Assembly: GCF_018320785.1 (NCBI RefSeq)
Contig: NC_054877.1
Location: 7,859,030 to 7,923,029 of the forward strand
DNA length: 64,000 nt
Source: Cheilinus undulatus
Lineage: Eukaryota; Chordata; Actinopteri; Labriformes; Labridae
Reading direction: 5' to 3'
Positions 13,150 through 24,600 of this stretch are shown piece by piece. The notes beneath the pieces were generated by a model, which worked only from the letters and a program-made list of their open reading frames with translations, was not told the DNA's origin and did no database searches. The stretch's first letter is position 1, and each line of letters begins with the position of its first letter. Made by a program: the position numbers and the translations under genes.

Positions 13150-13815
13150 ATTAAGTTTTTTATGCATTTTTTATGCTTTTTTATATACTAAATTGTATAT
13201 TAATCTCTATTAAGTCCAATATTATACATTTTAGTGACATGAAACTTAGATCACACATCACTCATGTCCTCTATTTTATACTACTAGACTTACTTTGGAA
13301 TAAAAAAGTTTTTACTGTCATTTTCATGATTTTTTTATATATTAAATTAGGTAATAAATCTTTATTAACTCCATTATTATACATTTTATTGACATGAAAC
13401 TTACATCACAGATCAACCATGTCCTCTACTTTATACTACAAGACTTATTTTGGCAGAGAAAAAAAAAAAAGGTATTCATGATTCAAGTTTCATGTTTGAT
13501 GTAAGTTTGATGTCACTAAAATGTATAAAATTGAAGTTATTTAAGATTATTACCTAATTCAATATTTAAAAAATCCCAATAATTACAGTAAAAACTTAAT
13601 TTTCAAAAGAAGTCCTTCAGTATAAAGTAGAGGACATGGTTGATCTGTGATGAAAGCTTCATGCCACTAAAATGTATAATATTGGCATTATTAAAGATTT
13701 ATTACCTAATTTAATATATAAAAAATCATAAAAATTACAGTAAACACTTCTCTTTTTTTGCCTAAATAAGTCTTGTAGTATAAAATTAAGGACATGAGGA
13801 ATGTGTGATGTAAGT
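13150..13815. repeat. Hairpin of ~130-160-bp repeats
   Basis: At least two copies of a unit containing ACATTTTAGTGACATGAAACTT and ATGTCCTCTA lie on the plus strand (13150-13455). Two copies lie on the minus strand (13500-13815), with the centre near 13475. Short ORFs over this stretch (13173-13397 and 13659-13961) are repeat artefacts. Confidence 0.7.
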
Positions 13816-14487
13816 TTCATGTTTTTTATTCCCGTATGGTAATTTGTAGACGGTCCATTCGCCTCTGATCCACAGTCGGTCGCGTATAGGGAACAATTCC
13901 ATCTGAAAAGCTCCAAAGACGGTTCGTCTTGATAAAAACCGTGTTGTAGCTCGCAGTCCACTGTACAGTGATTGAACGAGGTGTAAGTTTAGTAAATGTG
14001 ATGATCCTCTACTGAGTTATTAATGTGGAAAGTCCGAATCTGTGAATATCTATCTTTACCTTAGTAAGTAACTTGAATTGTTAACAATATTATAGTTTGT
14101 ATGAGTCAACATGCAGGCCTGTAGCAACTGCAAAGAGAGCAACAGCTTTGCACAATAACGCTAAAAACCTCAGTTAAAATTGGCTACAGGTGTGGGACAA
14201 CACAGACAGCAGCTCTATACCATACGATCACCTCTATACGCCCAAAATGCATGATTACAGAATATAACTCTGATGTTATCACAGATGATCACAGGTGAAA
14301 TAAAGCCTACCTTTAGATATTGACTCAGCCAGCTTGCACGTCCTCGTGGAGCATGATGGTGGTTTTGAAGAGAGGTTAGCGTCTGATCTGGTGATGTTGC
14401 TTCTCAGCACCTGCCCGATCACTATTTAGCACCTTCAGCTGCAGGGTTTGAACCATCAGGATTCCAACAAACACTCACTGTAAACAT

Positions 14488-17400
14488 CAGGGCCGGCCCA
14501 AGCCTTTATGGGGCCCTAAGCGAATCATTCATCATTCATTCATTAACTACTGTTAATGAATGCTTTATCATTCACACGTGATTATCATTCACCAACACTA
14601 AATCTCTCACATCCATTATCAACTACACTATTTTGCTACAACATAATGCTATAAGCGCTCATAATTTTTATGTCTTTGTAGGAGATGTGGTCGTGTATTA
14701 ATTTGCACCTTAAGATTAAAAGTGGCAGTCAATGCAATTTACCATCAACAGGTATCTTTTATTTGCTTTTGGTTTGCAAACTGGAAATTTCAAAAGTGTA
14801 GACAGTTAAAAAACATACTAACAGAACATACTTAAGTAAAGACATTTTAAAATACATACTATAATAAAAACAATAAAAATACTTAAATATATAAATACTT
14901 AAATAAAATGAGATAGTCCAAAAAATAAAAATAAATACATAACAGTCATGAGGAAAATACCCCTATCCCCTGTAATATTTGTTTAATTATGCATGATCAA
15001 AATGTAATAAATGCAGCTTTTCAAAAAAACAAAAAATAAACTTCAATATACATTAAACTGTTGTCCTGCTTTTAAACCTCCTCAAAATAAGAATTTAGAA
15101 ACTGAACATAGACTTTAGATAAACTAGAACAAGAAAATTGAAGAACAAAATAGAACGCTTAATGATAAATTAAGCATAAACAGGTATAAAAGAAAATATT
15201 TTTGTGCAAAAAATGCAAAAATTCCCTGTAACTATTTACACATCGTAACCACAACTGTTAAATAGTTGTACAAATTCCACTCACAGTTTATGTTTTCTTG
15301 CTTTTCTTGAAGCAAAGTCATTCATGACATCAGTGTAGCAAATGTTCCTTCCAACTTTTTTGTTTATGCTTATTATAGCAAGCCGCTTAGTCTTTCTTGT
15401 GCCATGGATGACCTTAAGTAAGTCTTAATCAGTTTGAGTTTTGAAAAGCTCCGCTCTGCAGATGCCACAGTCACAGGGAGAGTGAAGGCTATCCGCAGAG
15501 CTACCCAAAGATTTGGATACAACTCACAGAGCTCGTTTTGACTGAAGTATGTGAGGAGCTCAAATGTTGTCATCTTTGTTTGGGGAAGTTCTGGCAGGCT
15601 CTCCAGCTCTGTAGCCAGTTCACTACCATCTATGTCGGCATCTCCATGTGTGAGTTTTTCTGCAAGAAGCTTGCACGGTTCCCTTCTTGCCTGTGCATCT
15701 AGCTGGCCAAAGTTATAAAGCACCCCAAAGTTGTCTTTAACTTTCCCAAGAGACTGGAAACGTTCCTCCAAAACCTGAATGCTGCAGTCTACTACAATAT
15801 TGAAAAAAGACACTTCCAGTCTCTTCAATGCATCATCTTGGGGCTCATCAGCTGACTCATATGTTTTAACAGCTTTTTTGTGGTCCACAATCTCTTGTTC
15901 TTTAGAACTGCCTCTGTGTTCATTTGTTCGCATATCTCTTTTGCTGAGACCTGTGAATCTTTGAAACTGCTTGTTCTGTAGCTGATTAAATTGTCTCTGC
16001 TTTTATTAATCAAACACCAACATCAAGCTGCATGTTAGCTGACTGGAGGAGCTTACTTGTTCTTTGGATTTTGGTGAGAATGTCATACCAGACCACACAG
16101 CAAATTTGGAATCTGAATGATCCAATTTCCTCATCAAGGGATTGGGCCTCAACTTTTGCTGTGAAGTTATTATTTTTTGTCCTGACCTCTTACAAAGCTT
16201 CTCTGACTTTGCCTGAAAACGCAAGGGTTCAATACTTTTAACCCGACTCTTTCAACGTGTTTCACTCCAGGACTTCAGAGTGATATTGACACGCTGCTTT
16301 AAGATGGCCCACCTTTGAGGAGAGCCTGAGTAAAGCTTGCAGTTTTTCCACATTCCCAAAGAAGCAAATGGCTTCTATGGATGCTTTAGCAGTATCTGAA
16401 ACCATTAGGTTTAAGGTGTGTGCTCCACAAGGCACATACTGTAAAAGGCATGTGGATTTTGTGCCATCAGCCTGGCTTGCATGCCTTTATTTCTGCCCCT
16501 CATGTTTGCTCCATTGTCATATGATTGCACCCTACAGTCCTGAAAAGGGATGTTCACTCTTCAAGCCTATTCATTGTTAGCTTCGACGAGGCTTCACCAG
16601 CAGATTCAGGAGCTACAAGAAATCCAAAGAAGTGCTCCTTTATTTCTGCTGGTTTATTGAGACTGACGGTGCGCAACAGACATTTGTTCTTGGTGGCTTA
16701 TATCTGGGGTGCAATCCAATATTATAGCATAGTATTTTGAATCTTTGATTTCCTCCACCATTGTGTTGAGTATTTTGCCACAAACACAACTAATCAGCTT
16801 ATTTTAGATTATTTTCCCCAAGCATGTGGTATGCTGTGCTCCACTGTCAATGCGTCTTATGTGATCTTCTAAGACAGGATAAAACTTGGCAATCAGTTCC
16901 ACTTCTTTTAGAAAATTTCCATTGTTGACCTGATGTAGTGTATCAACAGATCCCCTGAGTGCCAAATTTCTTTCTGCCAAGGACTGAATAATACTTATCA
17001 ATCGTGTGAGAACATCTCTCCAGCGGTTTGTTCCTGCCTCTATAAGAGCTATTTCTGTTGCATCAATAGTTTCCCCCTTTGAAAGATGCAATGCTAAATC
17101 TTTCCACTTTACCATGTTTTCACAATAATCCGGGCTATTTTTGTGCTGCTTCAGTAGTGCACCTATATTGACCCAGTCATCCTGCCCCTCTGTTACAAGT
17201 TTTGTGGACTTTGCAGCAGAAACAAAAGACTGCATCTCTTGTTTTTGAGTAAATAAGCCAGCTCCACTCCCCCATTAATTAATTGTCTGTAGGTGTAGTG
17301 GTGATGAAAGCTTCGGCCATCAGGCTTTTTAGGGAATGAGAAGTTTTCCCTCATTTGCACTGGCCCTCTGCTTACCAGATCAGTTCTTTCTGAATCTGAA

Positions 17401-17600
17401 AGGATAGATGACCATTCAGCTGGGTCAACTGGAGGAGCTGCTGATTCATGGTGTTATTTGGAAGTGTCTGAGGGAGGAAGAGATGTGAGACCCACCTCAA
17501 TGCCAGCAGAAAGAACCTGCACAGAAATTCAGAATACAGTATTAAAAATCCAATATTCTTCACCAAACCGAAAAATGCTTGCTAGCTGTCGGCTTACCAG
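14488..17600 (-). mobile_element. hAT element remnant (ZMYM1-like), ends uncertain
   Basis: A possible terminus at 14488 reads CAGGGCCGGCCCAAGCC, the kind of GC-rich CAGGG end seen in some hAT elements. About 900 bp of AT-rich non-coding DNA separates it from the 3' end of the transposase remnant. The opposite end was not found, so the right limit is only the limit of recognisable coding sequence plus some leader. Confidence 0.5.
15373..17435 (-). pseudogene. hAT transposase, ZMYM1/DUF4371 type, decayed
   Basis: Reading the minus strand from 17435 down: a TTF-type zinc-finger leader (PAEWSSILSDSERTDL, then RENFSFPKKPDGRSF, then HHYTYRQLI). The Cys cluster expected next is not recognisable and the frame shifts near 17270. 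Then 17235-16804 gives WVNIGALLKQHKNSPDY...RWRDVL, the DUF4371 start. About 16803-16640 gives ILDCTPDISHQEQMS, which holds the first catalytic Asp. Near 16560-16480 is a CRVQSYDNGANMRG-like segment with the second. 15933-15373 gives the C-terminal hAT dimerisation region (ELYPNLWVALRIAFTLPVTV then ASAERSFSKLKLI). Several frameshifts and stops divide these parts, so no single product is made. Confidence 0.85.
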
Positions 17601-19080
17601 CAACATCAGCAAAAGTTGACACAGAATCCAAGGGGATTGTAGAGACAAAGGATGCAGATGTTAACTGTTCCTCATGTGGAAAAGAAGATGGACCTAGATG
17701 AGAGAACAGACAAAAAAAAAAACAACTCATCTGGTTAGTAAGATGTGAAATTTAAAAGACTCGCGACTCGACTCGGACTCGTGATTTTGGACTCATGCAC
17801 AATCTTCAGTTTTTAATTTTTCAATCATGATCTCTTGTCCCCCGTCACTCTTTTTTCTTTCCTCCCCTTCTCTTTGACGGGTTGTGCGCCTTTTATGCAG
17901 CACTAACCTCTCTTCCTCATCCTCATTCATGCTGCATATGCACAAACACACAAACATGACGCTCATGCACACACCTACTTTGAAACACACGCTAACATGT
18001 TGGTTGTGCAGATTGCAGACTTCAGACTACAGTCTGTTTAGGGCAAAGGTTTCAGAATACCTAAAGTCTTTTCTCCTGCACGGAGGATCAGTGTCAGCGC
18101 TGTTTGAGTGTGCGCTCCAGCTGTGTCTCTCTGTGTCGCCCGTGTCAGCCATAGGTGTGCACAATATTAAAATATTATTTGGTTAATAATTCCCTTATTA
18201 TCATATGTTTGTGGGAAACAAATTAATGTTAGAGTCCCTGCATTGCTGCTTATTGATAATGAACAGACATAAAAGACAACAGGAAGATTAAGAACTTTAA
18301 ATACGGTTCATGCAGGCAGTGAAAAACAGAGACAGATGGAAAAGAGGCTGTAACAGATAAGGTAACTTAGGAGTCCACGAGATTTTAGCTGAATAAAGTC
18401 AAATTTAGCATGATTTTACCCATATAAAGAAATTTACACCATAAATGATAGAAGTTTATTAAGGAGAATGGAGAAATACTCAGCATACTCTGTTGAAGAT
18501 CTGTCTGACTCAGAATTAGAAATGCTGATTGAGTTTTTATTTTCCTTTTTTATTTCAGATTAAACAGTTCATTAACAGTTAGTGTTTTTGTGTTAGTATA
18601 AAATTACTACCATTAAAGAAATAAATCTGACATATAACATTTAATCTCCAGAGTCTCAGTGTCTGTCTCTATCATTGAAGTCTGACTCATGTGTCTGTAG
18701 TGTTTCATATGTACACAGAGAGGAGCTTTATTAAGAGGAGGGCTTAAACTGATCATGTTGATGAGGGAAAAAGAGAGAGCATGTGTTTCATCTTATAGCT
18801 GAGGTACATATGATATATAGAAAATACATTCCCAACAACAGAACTGTGGCTAGTGGAAACACTGAGTGACTAGTAACCATTAGCCACAGTGGGTGTCTGC
18901 TGTGAAAAAAGTTAATATCAAGCCCTGTTCATATGTAAGTGTACACATGCTCACACTACGGCGAGCGAGCCACAGACAATTCCCCACCCTACTGATGGTG
19001 ATAATACAGTACAGGATTTAAATTCCTCAGTAAAATGCAGTGGTCTAAGCAGACTGGACGTCAGAGGCCGACCATAGAAC
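17601..19080. other. No gene seen; repeat-derived DNA
   Basis: No convincing exon. A GACTCG-rich block at 17757-17790 (GACTCGCGACTCGACTCGG) is related to the GACTTG tandem block at 19081-19195. The two may mark the ends of one repeat family, with the DNA between them as its body. Short ORFs at 17793-18186 show no family features. Confidence 0.45.
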
Positions 19081-19195
19081 GCTCATTACAACTATCAGAG
19101 ACTTGAGACTTGACTTGGACTTGTGACCAAAGACTTGAGACTTGACTTAGACTTGTGACCAAAGACTTGACTTGGACTTGCAAAAAATGACTTGG
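19081..19195. repeat. Tandem repeat of ~38 bp, GACTTG-rich
   Basis: The phrase GAGACTTGACTTGGACTTGT followed by GACCAAA recurs, with copies near 19095, 19133 and 19165 (the last truncated). It ends in AAAAAATGACTTGGGTGCAT. Confidence 0.75.
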
Positions 19196-20504
19196 GTGCA
19201 TCTCTGTTATATATTTATAGATATAATACTTATCTTTGTGGTTCGATGTGTCAGAAGAAATTAATCAAGATTTGTGTTTTTAAATAGCTATTTCTGCTAA
19301 AGAAAATAATTATTATAAACTTCCCCTGGGGAACCACTGGTTGGCAGCTATGGGGCGTAGCTGCTAATCAGTCTACAAGAGGATGTCTCACTGTTTCTCC
19401 CATCTATCTTTTGGTCCAAAACAAGTACCCAACATTTACATTGTAAAATACTGCCAAACACAGAGACTTTCTAGGAGAAAAAATACAGCGAATACATTTT
19501 TGCTGTAGCGTACAATCGAGCCAGCACGATACTTTGGTCCACTTTTGGCTTAAACTCGCTAAATTAGTTGCTAACCCATTCTGTACCACTGTACAGACTA
19601 GCTTTCTTCCTATTAGCTTCAGCACGCTCTCTTGAGCCAACGCAGACTAAAAATGACTGGAGGATAATGCCATTACTATTACCATGTACCTGCTTCAACA
19701 CCCTCAGGAATACTGACATATCACTTTAACTCTAAATATAAGCAATATTTAAAAACGTATTTTCTCATCTCTAGAGGCCCACAGTATGGTGTGCAGTGTA
19801 AGCTACAGCATTTGGCAACTATGACTCTGAAAACTCGTGTGTAAGTCTGAAGTTACTTGAAACCGCCATTTTCCATCCCGTCATAAGTGTAAATGAATGG
19901 TGTCCAAGTTAGTGTACATTTTTAAAGGTTATTAACTGTGGGATTATTGTACCCTATATGATACTCAGACAGGCCACGCCAAAGAGATGAAATTAACAGA
20001 CAGAACTATGTAATGTAAGGACAATGAGGCTAACCTGAAATAAGCTAGGTTAGCTCCTGCCTTAATAAAATGTATGCTCATTGCTTCATTTTCACTGCCC
20101 TGCCCGCTCAACAGTAACTTAAGAAATTTGTCCTTTTCAATTTATCTTTTTTTTTTTTCACAACCACAAACTCACCTGCTGACCATCCATCCTAACATCC
20201 TCCTCTTGAAGACGGTGGCTGAGGCTCCTCTCCAGATTAGGTCTCTGCGCCAAAGAACCCACTGCGCAAACTCCCGGCAGGTTAAGGTTAAAATTGACAT
20301 GCAGCACCCCCTGCTGTCCCAACTGCTGTAATAGCTGGGACATTTGTTAGAAAATCATGGGACATTTGTGAGAAAATCTGAGGCGGAACGTTACTGTCAA
20401 AAGTCCCGTGACCGTTTTTTGTCTTTGTATGAATTAGGCATCTGCGTAAAATTCATTAGTTTTTAATCGCAAAGCATGCCATATTGATTTCTGAACCATG
20501 ATTA
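19196..20504. other. No gene seen
   Basis: No ORF or exon stands out. A T run at about 20147-20158 precedes an 86-codon ORF (20074-20331) that has no recognisable domain. Confidence 0.45.
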
Positions 20505-20630
20505 GTTAGAAAACCGTGTGCATTTGTTTGATAGTTGGGTTTTTTAATTTAAAAACCGTGTGCATTTGTTAGATAGTTGGGTTTTGTATTAGAAAAACGG
20601 TGTGCATTTGTTTGTTGCTTGCTGTATTAA
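20505..20630. repeat. Tandem repeat, three copies of ~42 bp
   Basis: CCGTGTGCATTTGTT..ATAGTTGGGTTTT recurs with starts at about 20514, 20556 and 20597. The third copy is diverged (ACGGTGTGCATTTGTTTG). Confidence 0.8.
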
Positions 20631-20839
20631 TTTGTAAATCCCCACATATTTGTGAAACACACTTTATTTGTTTGTGAAGTTTTGGCAGGAAAATAAAATA
20701 TCTTTGTCTTGTTCACAGCTTTTTTTTCAGAGATTTTTATGACTTGCTCTAGTTCCTATAATTTAAAGGTCGTTTCCTTAAAGTTACAGCTTCAAATGTA
20801 ATCACTGACAGTAAAAATGATTTGTTTATCTTTTTTTAG

Positions 20840-20893
20840 AGAAAGAATGTGACAGTCCAGACCTGAAGTCTGTGGAGAAACCGTTGATTTGTG
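20840..20893 (+). CDS. Candidate upstream exon of the SNTX-like gene
   Basis: A 54-nt block is bounded by a strong acceptor (polypyrimidine tract plus TTTTTTTAG ending at 20839) and a donor (GTATGT from 20894). Its phase (one base left over) fits the next exon at 21552, and it is open in that frame with no stop (motif CDSPDLKSVEKPLIC). It could be coding, with the true start farther upstream, or it could be 5' leader. No in-frame ATG lies within it. I do not recognise the peptide. Confidence 0.4.
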
Positions 20894-21034
20894 GTATGTA
20901 TTTCATATAATGTTTCTGCTGTTCATTTTATCATGTAAAAGAAAACTGTTAGCATTAAACAGTTTGTCACGTCAATAATTACACACTTAAGATTGCTATA
21001 CTGTTTTCAATTTAACTAATGTTGTAATGGGGTA

Positions 21035-21140
21035 ATTGTGGATCTGGAGGTAGAGTTGGTCATCTCACAATCGGAAGGTCATGGGTTCGATCTGCAGCTT
21101 CTGCAGTAAGATATGGATGTGTCCTTAGGTGAGACACTTA
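21035..21140 (+). repeat. tRNA-derived SINE fragment
   Basis: The sequence has an A-box-like GGTAGAGTTGGTC and a B-box-like GGTTCGATCTG about 30 bp later. It is followed by the phrase GTGTCCTTAGGTGAGACACTTA, typical of a widespread fish SINE tail. It lies in an intron of the SNTX-like gene and is too diverged to be a tRNA gene. Confidence 0.65.
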
Positions 21141-21400
21141 AAGGGGACATATTTTACCCTTTTAAGACAAGTTTGTACTGGTCTCAGAGGTCCCCAAAAC
21201 ATGCCTGTGCAGTTTGTTGCTGAAAAAACACTCCAGCATTGGACTTTTGCATGTCTAAAAACCCCTCTGTTTCAGCCCTGCTCAGAATGAGCTTTGTCTG
21301 TGTCTGTGGCTTTAAATGTTACTAAGCTGTCTGACTCTGCCCGTTGCAGGAAATGGATATAGCTTAATAGATGTGGCTCTCCTGATTTTACGTTACTTTG
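21138..21400. repeat. Possible MITE fragment (AAAGGGGACATATTTTA end)
   Basis: It begins right after the SINE with TTAAAGGGGACATATTTTAC, a start I associate with a common teleost MITE. No matching right terminus was found, so it is truncated or misread. Confidence 0.3.
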
Positions 21401-21551
21401 ACAACACATTGAAAAACACTCGCGAAGGATTTGCATAAACTTTCTATATTTAAACCAAAATACTTATTTTTGTCTTACTCTTATGAAAGTTGTCATTTGA
21501 TAGCAGAATAGTGTTTTGGGAATAGACTAACATATTTGCAGTTTCTTCTAG

Positions 21552-21665
21552 TCCAGATCAAAAAGATGGACCCTGAACCTGAAAAGCCACTGGAGGTGGC
21601 AGCACTTGGCCGACCATTCAGCCTGGGGATGCTGTATGACTGTCGCAAAGATTCACTCATCCCTG
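21552..21665 (+). CDS. SNTX-like gene, exon with first MACPF-like motif
   Basis: The acceptor AG is at 21550-21551 (an alternative AG lies at 21540-21541). The exon encodes the short lead MDPEPEKPLEVAAL followed by a GRPFSLGMLYD stretch, the conserved opening of this family. The donor GTAAGC starts at 21666 and leaves one base of a Gly codon, which is completed at 23784. Confidence 0.8.
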
Positions 21666-24600
21666 GTAAGCATGCACTTCTGAAGTAATGCAAGTAAATC
21701 ATGAAAAGATTTAAGAAAATAATTTAATTCTAGGCTTTAACTTTAGAAATTCAATATTTACAACAGGATGTTTAGGACATTATCTACCCTTGGAAAATTT
21801 CTCTGCTGGATAAAAGTCTGTATTTACTCTGGATGAATGAACAAGCCAGTATATCTGCATATAAACCCATACAAGGCTCACAATAATCACTGATCAAGAG
21901 AAAAAAAAAATTCAGAGTTTTTTTTTTTCTAAGTAGTCACTATGTATTATAACATATTTTATTAAAAATGTATTAAATTAGGAATACAACTCATGAGATT
22001 ACATATCTCAGTAGTAAGAGTCCTGGCCAAGACAGGCAGCAGAGCATTTATGAAAGGTGACTAGAATAAAACACAAAACGGTCAGGAGCATTGTTTGACT
22101 CTGACCTTATGTTCACAAACCATAACAATAAGTTGTCTATTTCAGAACTAACCCTAACCCTCAGTTGCATAACTGCGGTCAAGCCAGCTGCCATTTAAAC
22201 ATGATGCATGTCTACACTGGGATTTATGGTAAAGGTCCTTAAACAACCAAAATGAATGAATCTGCCCAGTTTGCCAGCAACTGTTGACAAATCCTGATGA
22301 TGCACTCCATTGTATCCTGCTGAAATGATAAATTGTATAGACAGACAGTCAGATAGATAGTTTCCATTATATCAGTCTGATCACATTTGTGTTAAAAAAC
22401 AATGATTTTTCAGTTTCCCAACAGTCTTAATTTCCAGTTAGCTTCATGGCAGCAGTGGTTAAGTTTTCAGTTTTCTCTGTGCTATTAGATATGGGGGCTT
22501 TTCTTTACTTGTTGGTTCTTTTGGCTTCCTCCTTATCCCTTTTGATCATTCAAGATCTTATTTATTTATGTAAATATGCGTAAGATTAGGGGCTGCATAG
22601 ACATGTTGACTAGTCGACCAGTCGACTCTACTGCTGTGTGATGACTCTTTTTGCTTTAAGTTGACTAGTCACTCATCACAAGATTAGGCAATTACAATGC
22701 CTAATGTGTAACCCTTTTAACTGATTGATCTAAGGTTTTTGATACTGCAACCACAGTTTACTGATAAATGTGCTTCATCACACTGGCATGTCAAACCAGG
22801 CAACATCATGGTTTGCCAACTGTTTGACTGGGAATGTGTTCAGATGGCTGGATCCACCTCTTCTTTTCTGGAAGTCCTAAAGGCTAGCCTCAAGATTCAG
22901 TCTTAGGACCTATTTTATTCTGGTATGTTATAAAACATATTAACCTTTTGTTGTTTGGGCTCATACCAAAAATGTTTGTAAGCTGCCTGTTTTTAGGAGA
23001 ATATGGATATTGATTTTCAAAATATGTACATTGTTGGTTATTTCAAACTATACCCTTCTAGAATTATTTATGGTTTCATCAATGACTAGTCGAAGTTGAG
23101 TCTGACAGCAGCACATTTAACAGAGTTACAGACATGAAATATAACCGTTATAAACACAGATCAAGAAATCCTGAGTCACTGAGCTCAAAGTCATTGTTCA
23201 AAACATCTACAACCCATAGCATCATCCTCAAGTGCCTTCAATCTACTTTTAAAACACTATAAAGAGACCAGACCCTCAAGACAAAGGCTAAATTCATACT
23301 GCAGTTAAAAGTGATCTGAATCTGTTTTTTTTTGCACGCAAAACACTAATGAGGAGGCAGAGAGACGAAAAGAGGAGGCAGACAGCCTTTTCAACCACAT
23401 TTTTAATGCTCGGAAAATACGTGAATTATATGTCTGATGATTTTAAGTCTCATAAATAACAACACAACCAAAAGTTTTAACTGATATCAATTTTTGATCA
23501 TTTACTTTGTCAGACGTATTCAACTGGTGTCATGATTTAACTGGTGTTGGATTAACTGATGACACTCTGCTAACCATCTGACTATACCATTTGCTTTCTG
23601 GTTATAAGAATGTTATCATTCTCTTACAAGAAATTAATGATAATGATGACATATATAATAATAATATTATTATTACTATTATTTTATTATTATTATTATT
23701 TTAGTTGTCACCGCTGTCTTGTATTTCAGGATCAACCTTTCTGTTATGCAGTATAAGACAGTTTGACTTCTTCTCTTTTGCAGGCATGACACTTTGGGAC
23801 CGTAGTGACCTTGACAAACATATTGGAGAAAGACCGCAGAACTACAGTGATTTTGAGATAGTTGCCTCTGAATCGATTGATGATAAATCCTCTGCACTAG
23901 AAATTGAAGCATCATTGAAGGCAAGTGTATTGAGTGGACTGGTACAGGTTGATGGATCAGCCAAGTACCTGAATAACACTAAGACTTCCAAAAAACAAGC
24001 CAGAGTTACACTGAAGTACAAAGCAACTACAAAGGTCAAAGAACTGTCGATGGATCATCTTGGAAGACGACATTTGAAGTATCCAGATGTTTTTGAGAAA
24101 GAAATAGCTACACATGTAGTCACAGCAATTCTTTATGGGGTACAAGCCTTCTTCGTTTTTGACCGTGATGTTTCTCAAAACGAAAATCAACAAGATATTG
24201 AGGGAAACCTGAAGGTGATAATCAAGAAGATTCCATTCATTGTTAGAGAGGGTGAAGGCGCACTTAAAATGGAGAAACAGGAGAAGGCAAATGCAGAGAA
24301 ATTCTCCTGCAGGTTCTTTGGAGACTTTTCCCTCCTAAAAATGCCCACATCCTTTCAGGATGCAATACAAGTCTACCAAAGTCTGCCTAAACTGCTTGGA
24401 GTAAATGGAGAAAACGCAGTACCAATGAAGGTCTGGCTTCTTCCACTGACAACTCTGGATTCATCTGCTGCTAAACTTGTTCGTCAGATAAGTGTAAGTT
24501 TAGTTCAGAAATTACAGACTGTCCTAGAGAGCTTCAGTGAGCTAGAAATGAGATGCAATGACATTCTGAACATCCCCATAGCACAGCAGTTCTCAGAGTT

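Larger units (their letters stand above)
10897..14064. mobile_element. Inverted-repeat element, ~220-bp arms, with nested insertion
   Basis: Left arm 10897-11118 and right arm 13819-14064 are inverted copies. Shared blocks include GTAAAGATAGATATTCACAG, GTGGACTGCGAGCTACAACA and CGTATGGTAATTTGTAGACG, read on opposite strands. No transposase ORF was found, so it is non-autonomous or a remnant. A piggyBac-like TTAA element (11149-13088) sits just inside the left arm. The DNA between 13150 and 13815 is itself a hairpin of diverged repeats. Family unknown; no target duplication was identified. Confidence 0.65.

Noticed and set aside
13173..13961. ORFs at 13173-13397 (+) and 13659-13961 (-)
   Set aside because: They are mirror images of one another across a hairpin of repeats, with Leu/Ile-rich AT-derived peptides.
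21035..21140. Possible tRNA gene (GGTTCGATC B box)
   Set aside because: No acceptor-stem pairing or proper anticodon arm; followed by a known SINE-type tail.
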